From positions 29,508,810 through 29,572,809 of the forward strand of contig CM077826.1 in NCBI GenBank assembly GCA_039720395.1: 64,000 nt of DNA, read 5' to 3'. The stretch is from Liquidambar formosana. Its lineage: Eukaryota > Streptophyta > Magnoliopsida > Saxifragales > Altingiaceae. Position 1 is the first letter of the stretch. Each line of letters begins with the position of its first letter. The position numbers were made by a program, and so were the translations under genes. The notes beneath the pieces are model-generated. The model searched no databases. It was given only the letters and a program-made list of their open reading frames with translations, and was not told the DNA's origin. Positions 53,501 through 64,000 of this stretch are shown piece by piece.

Positions 53501-53980
53501 GGTTATACGGATTCAGATTTTCAATCTGACGATGATGATAGGAAATCAACATCGGGGTATGTTTTCACCTTGAATGGTGGAGCTGTAAGTTGGAGGAGCT
53601 GTAAACAGGATGTTACAGCGGACTCCACTACAGAGGCTGAGTACATTGCTGCATCATAGGCTGCAAAGGAAGCTGTTTGGATAAAGAAGTTCATTACTGA
53701 ACTGGGAGTAGTTCCTGCCATTGAGAAGCCCTTGCCATTGTTTTGTGACAACAACGGGGCTATTGCTCAAGCTAAGGAACCACGGTCTCATCAAAAGTCC
53801 AAACACATTGAGCGTCGATTCCATGTGATTAGAGAGATCATTGGAAGAGGTGATATTAGCATACAGAAGATTCACACAACAGAGAATGTAGCAGATCCCT
53901 TCACTAAAGCTATGACCCAAGAGCAGTTGGATCACCACAGACAGGAAATGGGTATTAGATACATTGTGGATTGGCTATAG
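50546..53980 (+). pseudogene. Angela-type copia Gag-Pol polyprotein of element D, one nonsense codon
   Basis: Reading from ATG 50546, the frame is open to a TAG at 53657-53659 and then continues in frame to 53980. Domains: Gag remnant (N-terminus lost to the Ogre-like insertion and an in-frame deletion of roughly 100 residues after QELYGK), CCHC knuckle about 73-86 ([14 protein letters not shown]), protease with DSGASSH at 122, GAG-pre-integrase HHCC region about 265-305, integrase with Asp 327, Asp 390 and Glu 426, RT with YVDD at 817, and RNase H with Asp 989, TTEAEY and CDNNGA. The nonsense codon replaces Glu in AASEAAKEAV of RNase H (GAG to TAG). The RT and RNase H sequences ([24 protein letters not shown], split here as [12 protein letters not shown] and [12 protein letters not shown]) are like BARE-1/Angela. 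It is the best-preserved pol in the window. Confidence 0.93.
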
Positions 53981-53983
53981 TGC

Positions 53984-53994
53984 AAGTGGGAGAT
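53984..53994 (+). other. Polypurine tract of copia D
   Basis: AAGTGGGAGAT immediately upstream of the 3' LTR. The same sequence is found in reverse at 10974-10984. Confidence 0.92.
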
Positions 53995-55656
53995 TGTTAG
54001 AGTTATGCCCTAGAGCCAATCATAGAGATGATTGTTTAGGGATAAAGGAACAATCATTTGATTTCATTTATGTATGTCACATTTATTATTGATTTAATAA
54101 AAGGGCTTATTCTATTATGTTTGTATGCATCATTTATATTTACATAATATGTCCAAGGAGTTAGAGTTGAGAATATTGAATTACAAAGAGTTGTAATTAT
54201 GAGACTGTAAATATATCTCTGTACTAAACTCCTAAATCATTCCTAGTTGAAGGTTCACTATGATGGACAGTAATGAACCATAAGACTAGCACTTGTTAGG
54301 TTGACTCTATAGGAGGATAGCTGGTCTCAAGCTATTTGTGTGGAGACACTACAACCAACAGGTGGGTGCCTGTTAATAGAATAGGTACACTGAATGTGAC
54401 CAAAGATTTGAGATAAACTGAATGGAGTTTTAACCTGCCTGTCAATCAGTTTCTCAATGTTATAGTGGTACAAGTAATCCTTAGACCTGAGACACCATAG
54501 TTACCTTATGCATGTAGCTTTAGAAGTTTGATAACACTAAGTGCAGATTCTATTCATGGGTCTGTAAAGGTGTTCATTGGCCCTATTGCTATGTGTATGA
54601 AGGCATGTGAGTGATCAACAAGGAATCCATTACTCTCAGGAAAAAGAGAGAGAATGTCTCATATAGCATTCATAATATAACTCATTCAGTCCATGGCCAT
54701 GGCAGTGTGAATATGGAAAGGAGTTTCCATAAGTTCATCATTGAGTTGATATTTATGAATGAGTATAAAGTAATTGAACTAGGGACTTGATAGACTTCCA
54801 TGTCCTATTAGTTCAATTGGAGACATTGTGTAAATGGAAGGATGCAATTGTAACCTATAAACTATAACAGAAGGGTTCTTTGATAGATACATATTCACTT
54901 CATTAAGGACGACACCATGAACCATATGCTAGGTGTTATTCATGGTTAGTAGAAGCCCTAATTGATATAAGTGAGTTATAATCAATTAGGGAATTGGAAG
55001 GAGTTCCAATTAGACCCTAAATGGAAAGAGTTCCATTGTGCACACCTCGTGCTATTCCTACTACTTGATGATGTGAACCCAATGGGTCACACACTTATCA
55101 TGCAAGATGAGCTTTAAAGTCTATGAGAGAAAGGGTATGAATGCATAAAGAATAGTTCTTTGAGGCCTATTTATATTTGATATAAATTATAGGGGTTATT
55201 GTGCAATTTAGAGAAATTGCATCACACCCTAATAGGGTTTCCCCCTAGGGCCGGCCCCCTTAGTGTGGACTATATAAGTCACACTTTATGATGTATGACA
55301 TCATCATCAATCACAAGTTGAAATCCCAAGGGGCTGTCCAGATTTTCCAGCCCCCTCTCTCTCTCTCCTCTCTTCTCCTACACTAGCAACAACAAGGGAA
55401 AAGAAGGAAAAGACTTGAAGCTCTAGCTAGGTGTGGATACCGTTGGAGGCAGCACACTTGGGCTGCTCATTCACCGCTGTCCGGAATCAAAGCTTGGAGC
55501 AAAAAGGAGAAGACAAAAATTCTGTAAGTGTTCTAACCCTCTTCATAGCTAGGGTTTGATTTTGTATATGCATAGTTAGATTCATGGGCTGTGGAATCAA
55601 AGGGAAAATTTTTATATTCCGCACTTTTATTTTTCCCTCTTGTATGATTCCCAACA
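53995..55656 (+). repeat. 3' LTR of copia D
   Basis: 1662 bp, TGTTAGAGTTATGCCC to GATTCCCAACA. Near the start is the perfect hairpin CAATCAT-AGAG-ATGATTG (about 54018-54035). TATA box TATATAAG at 55271-55278, then a CT-rich exon of about 220 nt and AAATTCT|GTAAGT at 55523/55524. Confidence 0.93.
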
Positions 55657-56166
55657 GGTGGGCCAAAATCTTACCCTAACCCAACTACTAACGCAACCCA
55701 TTTATGTAGCAAACCTGTGCAACAAGCACCTGACTGAATCACTGCACCCAGCCCAATTATGCCTACCAAACCTAACCAACCAGTTTATAGCAAAGCCTTC
55801 TAACATGTAAAATTTGAACTGGTCTGACTGAACCTTCGACACTCGTCTTTTACTTTACCTGCCTAGCGTAATTTTACTTTTCAATCAAAAGTAGAATAGT
55901 CTTTATCTTCTTTTATGAGTGGCATACGCACAAGTCGATCATTGTAACACTTATTATATCAATAAAAATGCAATTTTCAAGAACCTATGTATTTTCACCA
56001 TTGTTATTAAATTCGAATCGAACACTGACCTAGTCTAGAAAGCGAGTCACCGGGTCACTGGTTCAACCGTCGGGTCATCGGTCCAACCGGTCATATAATT
56101 AAAAAATTATAAGAAATCATAAAAATAAAAATTTTCTAAATAAAATGAAAAAAAAATTTATATATG
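55657..56166. other. Unclassified spacer
   Basis: No match to neighbouring elements. It has an AATAAA at about 55960 after AT-rich sequence, which could be a 3' end of an unrecognised transcript. At 56045-56095 there are clustered ACCGG/CCGGTC motifs of the type often seen at the ends of non-autonomous plant DNA transposons. No coding frame. Confidence 0.4.
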
Positions 56167-56438
56167 TGTTGTGAAATAAAAGCAAATAGCATGATAGTAA
56201 AACTAGAGATAGCACAATAGAATAGGGAGAACTCTATAAATTCTCATTTCAATTTATCTTCCATATCTATGTACAATCCATCTAAGGAAGACCCCTTTTT
56301 ATAGGTTTAGGATAGTATACATACATGAACCAAAAACACAAGTTACATGTACGTATTAAATAGGAAAGTAAAGAGATCGGGGGTTAAGGCAAGTAAATGG
56401 ATGTGGTCATCCATTAATGCATGTATGCATTTATAACA
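56167..56438 (-). repeat. Short 3' LTR (272 bp) of the second copia family
   Basis: Starts TGTTGTGAAATAAAAGC and ends GCATTTATAACA. Minus-strand TATA (CTATAAAAAG) around 56295-56304. It is followed on the plus strand by ATCCCCCTTGG, the reverse of a polypurine tract. No second LTR is in the window to confirm the ends. Confidence 0.7.
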
Positions 56439-56696
56439 ATCCCCCTTGGATGATCACACACTAAGAATATGCCTCATTAAAACCTTGCCAAGGAAAAACC
56501 TAGTGGGAAAAAAACCAGTGGTGAAGGAAAAAGAGTACAATATTCTTGTGTATATTAGAATAGTGTTGAATGCCTAAGGAACTACCTCATTAAAACCTTG
56601 CTAGGAAAACCTAGTGGGACAAAACCATAGCGAAGGAAAAAGAGTACAGTGCATAGCAGTACTATTTTGTTAATAACTCCCCCTCATAAGAATGTT

Positions 56697-57509
56697 TCAA
56701 CAATCAATAATTTTTCCAAAAAGATCTTTGAATCGACGCATTCCAATGTTATGCACTAGCTTCTTGAATGTTGCTGTTAGTAGTGCTATAGTGAATAAAT
56801 CTGAAAGATTATCACTCGAACGTATTTGTTGAACATCAATATCACCGCACTTCTGGAGCTCATGAGTATAAAAAAAAAAACTTTGGTCAAAAGTGCTTGT
56901 TATGATCACCTTTGATATAACCTCCTCTAATCTGTGTGATGCAAGCAGTATTATCCTCATATAATATTGTTGGATTATTTTTTTTCGAGGATAGTCCACA
57001 CTTCTCTCGATATGTTGAATTACTGATCTTAGCCAAATGCATTCCTGGCTTGCTTCATGAATTGCAATAATTTTTGAGTTATTTGAGGATATAGCAGATA
57101 TAGTTTGCTTGACAGATCTCCATGAAATAGCAGTGCCACCACATGTAAACAAATATCCAGTTTGTGATCGACCTTTATGTGAATCAGAAAGATAACCTGC
57201 ATCTGCATATCCAACTAATTGTGGATTTGATTTACTTGTATAGAATAATCCCATATCAGCTATTCCATAGAGATATCGTAATATATGTTTAACACCATTC
57301 CAATGCCTTCGAGTTGGTGTAGAACTATATCTTGCTAGTAAGTTGACTGAAAAGGCTATGTCCGGTCGTGTGCAATTTGCAAGATACATTAAAGCACCGA
57401 TTGCACTAAGATATGGTACTTCAGGACTGAGAAGTTCTTCATCATCTTCTGGAGGACGAAAATGATCTTTCTTTATATCAAGTGACCGAGCAACCATTGG
57501 AGTGCTCAA
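56697..57509 (-). pseudogene. Copia RT C-terminus and RNase H (second family)
   Basis: 270-codon frame: [22 protein letters not shown], then RHWNGVKHILRYLYG (RT connection), RNase H with VGYADAGYLSDSHKGRSQTG (Asp), a TISAISSNNSKIIAIHEASQ segment where the usual Glu-containing SSNHAE motif reads SSNNSK, and a C-terminal RSSDNLSDLFTIAL. The loss of the Glu and a shifted CDN region indicate inactivation. Confidence 0.85.
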
Positions 57510-58740
57510 AGGATGTTGACTGATGTATAAAAGTGCTTCAAGACTTTTTCTGTATATGTTGACTAATGTATAAGAATTCCATTTGGAAAATGTTCAATTT
57601 GCAGTCCAAGACAAAATTTTGTTTTGCCAAGATCTTTCATCTCAAATTCATTCTTTAAACAAGTGGCGGTTTTTGTGAGCCCTTTAGCAGTCCCCATAAG
57701 ATTTAAGTCATCAATATATACGGCAACAATAGCAAATCCGGATTATGATTTCTTAATAAAAACGGATGGACAAATTGGATTATTTTCAAATCCTTCTTTC
57801 AATAGATATTCACTGAGGCGCATGTACCACATGCGCCTAGATTTTTTAACCCATATAAAGATCTTTGTAGCTTGATAGAATACATACTTCAGGATGTTGG
57901 ATCAAATGCTTCAGGCATTTTATATCCTTTAGGGATTTTCATGTATATATGACTATCTAGTGATCCATATAAATGTGCTGTAACCACATCCATTAGACGC
58001 ATATCTAATTTTCTACTACTACCAAGCTAATCAAATATCTGAAAGTGATTGCATCCATTATAGGAGAATATGTTTCTTCATAATTAATACCAGGTCTCTG
58101 CATGAAACCTTGAGCTACAAGTTGTGCCTTATATCTCACAATTTCATTTTTCTTATTTCGTTTTCATACAAATACCCACTTATATCTGATAGGTTTTACA
58201 TCTTTAGGTGTTTGGATAACAGGTCCAAATACTTCACGTTTAGCAAGTGAGTTTAACTCTGCTTAAATTGCTTCTTTCCACATTGGCCAATCATTTCTAC
58301 GTCGACATTCTTCGACGGTTTGTGATTCAATTTCATCATTACTTCTAGTAATATCGGTAGCAATTTTAAAGGAAAATATATTGTCTACAACAATTTTGTT
58401 CCTATCCAATATTTCTCCTGTACTTGTATAACTTATCAAGATCTCGTTATTTTCAGGTACCTGTTCTTCTTTAAGGGATAACTCTTCAGGAGATTCCACT
58501 TCAAGGGATTCTTTTCAAGAGATTTTCGTTCATAAAATTTGGATGGATCAATTATTTCTATTGCCTGTTTTATGGGTATGACCTCTTCAGGAGCACCAAT
58601 TTCTTTTCCTTGTGCTTTTCTCTTCCCGGGATTTTTATCCTTTGCACCGACAGGTTTTCCACGCTTCAAGCGTGTCTTAGATTCATTTGTTGCTATGTTA
58701 ACCTGTTGTCCCGCAGGGACTTGCAATTGAATGATCTTTT
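57510..58740 (-). pseudogene. Copia RT and linker (second family), broken
   Basis: On the minus strand, AVYIDDLNLMG near 57707-57724 is the RT catalytic motif (YIDD). Upstream pieces encode the RT fingers (KWVFV-like near 58160, the ECRRRNDWPMWKEAI region at 58263-58330). The linker at 58436-58726 is rich in Lys and Glu. Stops and frameshifts occur throughout. Confidence 0.75.
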
Positions 58741-59690
58741 AAACTTCCAGTTTGCATTGATTTGTTTGAGGATCAAGATGAGATAACGTTGAAGTATTCC
58801 AAGTGATTTCCTAATGTACTTCTAACTGTGGTTTTTCTCCCCCTAATGGTGGGAAGACTGATTCATTGAAATGACAATCTTCAAAATGTGCTTTAAAGAG
58901 ATCACCTGTTAGAGGTTCAAGGTCTCTAATAATAGATGGAGAATCAAAGCCAACATAAATTCCAAGTCTACGTTGAGGGCCCATTTTAGTACGTTAGGGA
59001 GGTGCAATAGGAACATATACAGAACAACAAAAAATGCGATAATGACAAATATTTGGTTGTTGACCAAATGCAAGTTGTAATAGAGAATATTTATGATATG
59101 CATTTGGTCTAATTCGAACTAATGATGCAGTATGTCCCCAAGTAGAAATAGGTAGTTTAGTTCTCATAAGTAAAGGTCAAGCAATCAATTGAAGTCTTTT
59201 GATAAATGATCCACCTAAACCATTCTTATATGAGCAACAGAATGTTTAATATCAATACCAATAGACATGTAATAATCATAAAATGTTTGGGATGAAAATT
59301 CGCTTGCATTATCTAAACATATTGACTTAATTGGATAATCAAGAAATTGTGCCCGCAACCTAATTATTTGAGCAAGAAGTCTAGCAAATGCAACATTCCG
59401 AGTAGAAAGTAAACAAATATGTGACCATCTAGTAGATCCATCTATTAAAACCATAAAATATCTAAATGGTCCACAAGGTGGATGAATTGGCCCACAAATA
59501 TCCCCATGAATTCTTTGTAAAAATGATGGAGATTTAACTACTACTTTTGAAGGGGATGGTTTAATTATTAATTTACCTAGAAAACATGCAATACATGGAT
59601 AGTCACTTAGTAAAAGAATCATTTGGTTCTTTAAAGGATATCCCTATGAATTTTTAATAATTCGATGCATCATTATTGATCCCGAATGTC
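58741..59690 (-). pseudogene. Copia integrase (second family), broken
   Basis: The frame 59622-59215 has RIHGDICGPIHPPCGPFRYF (first Asp) and KSICLDNASEFSSQTF (second Asp). The Glu region is split by a frameshift at about 59215. The frame 59103-58909 carries the integrase C-terminal part. A CIACFLGK segment marks the zinc-binding N-terminus. Confidence 0.8.
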
Positions 59691-60240
59691 CAAGACGATT
59701 ATGCCAAATCATAAAGATCTTTAGGTCAGAGCACTTTTGGTGCACACCACATGTGTTTTGATTGTTCTTATAGTTGTATGATATAACCCAGAAGAGAAAA
59801 CAGGCAATTTTTCTAATATGAGCTTCTGGCCCGAAATCATTGAGGTAATATAAAGATATTCCTCATTACCATCATTAGTGGTTTCAATATGATAACCATT
59901 ATGACGCAAATCTTTAAAACTAAGTAAATTTCTTCCACTTCTGGTAGAATATAAAGCATCGTCAATACAAATTTTTGTTCCTTTCGGTAATATTACATTT
60001 GCTCTTCTAGAGCCTTCAATTAGATTTGACGAACCTGATATGGTATTGACATTAGCTTTGAATAATGATAAAACTTCGAAATATTTTTTATCTTCAAGGA
60101 TTGTGTGCGTTGTAGCACTATCTACCAGACATACATCTTCACCAATTATCTTGAAATTAGTCAATCCGTCAATATGACTCATGCCTCTATATATATGCAA
60201 AATATATATTAAAGTTAACTACTTTAAAAGGAAATTTAAA
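59691..60240 (-). pseudogene. Copia protease (second family)
   Basis: The 159-codon frame from 60200 begins DGLTNFKIIGEDVCLVDSAT: the protease active site is DSATTHT, followed by NVNTISGSSNLIEGSRRANV and LPKGTKICIDDALYS, typical of a copia family in which DSA-T replaces DSGA. The upstream junction with Gag is out of frame. Confidence 0.8.
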
Positions 60241-61072
60241 GTAACAAAACAAAATCATAAGCATAACAAATAAAACATTTTGGAAATAACATTCAAGAAT
60301 ATAATAAGGTAGAAAATATGTTAATTGGTATGGATATTTCCATTACCAATTAGATGATCAATTTTCCTACTAGGATCCTCAAAGAAATTAGCGACATCAA
60401 GATGAGTAGTGTCTACTCCAATTGGAGTATCAAAACAATCTATAGAATTTGCTGGATCATTAGGATAAGCAAAGTTCGTTTCAATATTTTCCCCTTTTTC
60501 ATTAATGGAGGCTTGGTATAGGTCTACGAAATGTCTATCTATCTGTACGACAAATACGTAACCAATGTCCTTTCATGCCACACCTATAACACTTATCTTC
60601 ATAGTTGGTTGGAGGTTTATTCAGTAAACCTTTGCTTTTTTCTTTAGTGTCATTCTACTTTTGGTGGTTTCATGTGTCATTATTCTACTTCTGGTGGTTT
60701 GGTGTGTTATTTTTATTTAAAGAGTTCTGAGTATGTCCCCCTCAGTATCGATAGCTGTTTCTATCACGTCTACGCCCACAACCACGGTTTCTTCCACATC
60801 CACAACCATGAAATGAGGTTCCATTCGCTTCAGGGAATGGTATTGAACTAGTCGGACGAGACTGATGCTTTCATCAAAAGCTCGTTATTTTGTTCTACCA
60901 CTAAAAGACATGATATTAACTTAGAATATTTTGTAAACCTTTGCTCTTGATATTGCTGTTGCAAGAGCACATTCGAGGCATGAACTGTAGTGTACGTTTT
61001 TTCTAACATATCTTCATCTGTAACTTTTTCTCCACATAATTTTAATTGTGAGCTAATTTTAAAAAGTGCAGA
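60241..61072 (-). pseudogene. Copia Gag C-terminal remnant (second family)
   Basis: On the minus strand at 60550-60605 a zinc knuckle KCYRCGMKGHWLRICR (CX2CX4HX4C) is recognisable. Around 60730-60800 an Arg/Gly-rich stretch follows the Gag core. Frames are broken, and the N-terminal Gag is lost at the LTR insertion. Confidence 0.7.
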
Positions 61073-63197
61073 TGTGAACCATGGGTTTCGATTGGGGAAA
61101 ACCTTTCTTTAAAAAAAAAGACTTGTAGATATTTAAATGAATAAAAATCTGGTTTTTTAAAAGGTTCACAAAAACATAACCAACAAGGAGTCGCCACCTT
61201 ATTTTTTTAAGGAAAAAAGGAAAACCATGAAAATAGTTTTAAAAGGAAACCTTTGAAAACCAAATACATGACTCCGATCAAGGAAAAGTAGGTCTAATCA
61301 AAACAAGAGACGATTCAGAGACTAAGTTATGATGTGGGAAGGTTCTAGGAAACATCCTATAGGCACCTACATCGCCCCAAAATGAGTCTCTGGATTTATA
61401 TGGGCTATTTCAATCACTTTTTAATTAGTTACCATGCATATACAAAGAATTATCCATAACCATCCATTCATCCATAAACATCCATAAAGCATGTAAACAT
61501 CCACAAAGCATGTAAACATCCATGAACAAATAGGAGAGATATGGAATGTAGTAGAGAGAAATAGAGAATAAGAAATAAATCCATCCTACTCCTCTAGTAA
61601 TCACATATGTGATGGATAAATGAATAAGCATGAGTCCATCCTACTCCTCTAGCAATCATATGTGATGGACAAAAGAATAAAAGAAAAAGGAAAACCTGGG
61701 GTACTTAATATCCTAGGGCGGACTTGAACATCAAATGAGCGCCTACATACTTTACATACAAAGATGTAAGGATCAAAGTCCACGTAGTTCGATTGAGAAG
61801 GGGTTACTCCCTTTACAATGAACTATAAATATTAAGTTTCCAACTTAAGAAAGGTTTTAAAAACTTAGGAGTCTTCAAAAATAGTTTGAGAAAAAGTAGG
61901 TATTTGAGAAATAATAGAATTCTAACTCAAATAGACTTCCAAAATGATTTAAATTCAAAAGAGAATGGAATTCTAAATAAAACAGAATTTTATAAAAGTT
62001 GGAAATTTAAGACTTCTAATCCAAAGTAAAGACAATAATCCGAGGGGGGGAAGAAGAGAACAATTCATACAAAACTTACTATGAACCACTTATCATATGC
62101 CAAATATCCCGAAACATCGAGAAAACACCAATTAATCACCCTATGTATACTATAGGGCAATTATCACGCTCAAACCATCTAATATTATATCCAAATAATC
62201 ATTAGAAAACCTAAATCAAATCTGGACAGAATACTAAACATGCATATAATGACCTAATACTTATGCAAAGAACAAAAATCAAAAGAGAAAGAAAACCCTA
62301 ATATGCTCTTATATGCCTTAGACACCTTAAAATGCATAAAACTATTAAAAAAAACATGCCAAATATGAATTATTATGATAAAAATATCATATAATAATCT
62401 AAAACATGAAAATAAAATCTAACATGATGTATTAGATAAGTATTTTATGTAAGAATGTGAAATAACCATCTTTACAGCGAGCTTTCTTAAGTAAAACTAT
62501 CCGGAGATAATTTTACGTAGAAGTCACCCCGCATGGATGATTTCTTTATATATCCTACGTAAAATATATACCTAAGAATGCAAAGAAACTCATAACGCAC
62601 TTAAATACACTCCAAAAAGCACCTATGTACAACCTCACCTTCTAAGGACGATAATTATCCTCGAAAAGAATAATCATCCATACACCTATGAAGATGAGGC
62701 TTACACAGCAAGTGTCCTATACAAAAGATGCTTAAAATCATGCATTTAATTGAACCATGGAGAGAAAACGGCCTAAACACATCAATTAAGTTTCTATGCA
62801 AAACGTACCTCTATCCTTAAGAGAGAAAGTATCCTACCAGCAAGCAATTCACAATCCTACTCCACTAGCATGCTTTTCACATTATTTGAATCATATACCT
62901 TCTAAAATATAAAGTATATATATGATTCCTAAATCAATTCTAAGCCATAACTATGCGGAGAATGGAGTAGAAGAAGAAAGAATTGTAAAAGGATGCAAGA
63001 ACACTTACAACAAAGCAAAGGTCTTCACTGTGTTCTTCCTTCTCTTTGGCTTGGTTCCCTTCTAGTTCTCCTTTAAAATTGAAGTAGAAAGCCTTCTCCA
63101 AGTGATATAGGTGAGTGAAAATTTGTTCTCCCTAGCCTTCTTATGAATATGAAGTGTCAAAGGGTCCAAAAGTCCCCAATGTTGATGAATGAGCCTC

Positions 63198-63205
63198 TAT
63201 TTATA
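63198..63205 (-). promoter_or_regulatory. TATA box of the terminal Tat/Ogre LTR
   Basis: TATAAATA on the minus strand in the same context as 36743-36750. Confidence 0.72.
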
Positions 63206-63400
63206 ACCAACCAACCATGTGAACCAATGGTTGAGATTAATTCACCATAAAACCAATCAAAGCTATTAACAACTCCCATAAACGTTGGATAACTCAAAAC
63301 CACTTCCCAATAGGTTTAAAACACTTTTAGAAAAAGGAAATTCGGAGTAAAAGAGCCCAAAACACGTTTCCTTGAAAATAAGGGAAAATAGACGTGGGGT

Positions 63401-63444
63401 CTCGGGTGACCGATTAGACCGGTTGGGTGAACTGGTCACCCGAG
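63401..63444. promoter_or_regulatory. Palindromic U3 cassette of the terminal LTR
   Basis: Arms CTCGGGTGACCGATT and AACTGGTCACCCGAG pair at 13 of 15 positions. It is placed 196 bases upstream of the TATA box. Compared with 36948-37004 one ACCGGTT unit is missing from the loop. Confidence 0.75.
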
Positions 63445-64000
63445 GCCAAGCCTCTATTTCACTTGGTTTTGACTTATTTCGGGTTTCTAACTTAAAACGG
63501 CTATATCTTCTTCAAATTAACTCCGATTTGAGTGATTCAAAAGCCAAAATTTCAAGGATTCAATGTAGAATAAGTCTAGAATATTCTTGAACCAAAAATC
63601 CCCAACCATGGTCTAGTGGCTGAGTTTTCATAAGGCGATTAACCGAAAAGAGTCAATTAGTGAAAGGGTAATATGGTGAATCAATCCAAAACCTATTCAA
63701 TAATTAAATTGGCACTCCAATTAGACTTATTTCATCATTTTAAGATCAATGGAACAACCTGGAACAAGTTTTGAGGTCAATTGGAAAATATACGAAGTAA
63801 AAGACGAAATTGCTCTTCAAGTCGCAAAAGTTCTAATTAACTATCCAAACCTACCTAGAATTGAACCAAATTTGACACACATATTCAAAATGATCCTAGA
63901 AACTAAATGCGAGTGATGGGACTCAACAAAGAGACAAAAATATGCATGCAACGATGACCTATTCTCCCAAGGCTTAAAAAGGCAAAAGTGCCCTTTAAGG

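Larger units (their letters stand above)
34312..55656 (+). mobile_element. Angela-type copia element D, doubly interrupted
   Basis: 5' LTR pieces lie at 34312-34578 and 37613-38398, separated by a solo LTR. A 12-kb Ogre-like element follows, then the gag-pol (50546-53980), the polypurine tract and the 3' LTR (53995-55656). The last 600 or so bases of the 5' LTR, the primer site, the leader and the Gag N-terminus are missing across the Ogre-like insertion. The flanks (GAAGG on the left, GGTGG on the right) do not form a target duplication. Confidence 0.8.
56167..61072 (-). mobile_element. Copia element of a second family, 5' truncated
   Basis: 3' LTR 56167-56438, polypurine tract 56439-56449, then RNase H, RT, linker, integrase, protease and Gag remnants in minus-strand order. 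It is cut at 61072 by a Tat/Ogre LTR. The protease and integrase sequences are unlike the Angela elements. The copia lineage is not resolved. Confidence 0.82.
61073..64000 (-). mobile_element. Tat/Ogre LTR, running off the window
   Basis: Begins TGTGAACCATGG and is collinear with the solo LTR 34579-37607 over its whole visible length. From that alignment the end should lie roughly 75-80 bases beyond 64000. PBS-like GGAGTCGCCA at 61187-61196, a donor-like TTGTAAGTG near 63009, TATAAATA at 63198-63205 and the hairpin at 63401-63444, all in minus orientation. Solo or part of a complete element cannot be decided. Confidence 0.9.

Overview
The window looks like heterochromatin-type DNA from a large flowering-plant genome, probably a eudicot; the species cannot be named from the sequence. 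It is AT-rich, I recognise no intact host gene, and almost all of it is nested LTR retrotransposons in several stages of decay. Three families dominate. (1) Ty1/copia elements of the Angela (BARE-1-like) type: LTRs of about 1.65 kb, a tRNA-Met primer site and an unusually long leader of about 3.5 kb before gag. (2) Ty3/gypsy Tat/Ogre-like elements: LTRs of 1.4-3.1 kb, a tRNA-Arg-type primer site, gag-pro ORFs and tandem-repeat arrays near the 3' LTR. (3) A second copia family with short LTRs (about 270 bp).

Layout: 1-626 is a promoter-like stretch. 627-4806 is the 3' half of a minus-strand Tat-like element: LTR, a 52-bp satellite array, and an antisense two-exon plant-mobile-domain gene. 4806-19261 is a decayed minus-strand Angela element (A), split at 9324-18998 by a full-length and much younger Angela element with a 5-bp target duplication. 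19262-32321 is a plus-strand Angela element (B), split at 22190-26285 by a Tat gypsy fragment with RT, two RNase H domains, integrase and an antisense ORF. 32322-33613 is a minus-strand Angela LTR remnant. 34312-55656 is another plus-strand Angela element (D). Its 5' LTR holds a solo Tat/Ogre LTR (34579-37607, TSD CTATG) and it is further split by a 12-kb Ogre-like gag-pro element (38399-50545), which contains a 100-N assembly gap and a copia LTR piece. D keeps a nearly complete polyprotein with one nonsense codon. 56167-61072 is a minus-strand copia element of the second family, cut by another Tat/Ogre LTR (61073 to the window end).

The most interesting signals are structural RNA or DNA features of these elements. 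All five long Tat/Ogre LTRs carry a palindromic cassette 130-200 bp upstream of the TATA box; its position is conserved but its sequence is not. The 3' array of the 12-kb element consists of hairpins whose two arms change together from unit to unit. The Angela leader has three stem-loops with different stems but the same 17-nt loop, kept in three copies. Each Tat/Ogre LTR also contains an internal relic of its own primer-binding site. A splice donor in the Angela LTR and an acceptor just before the gag ATG suggest that the long leader is an intron.
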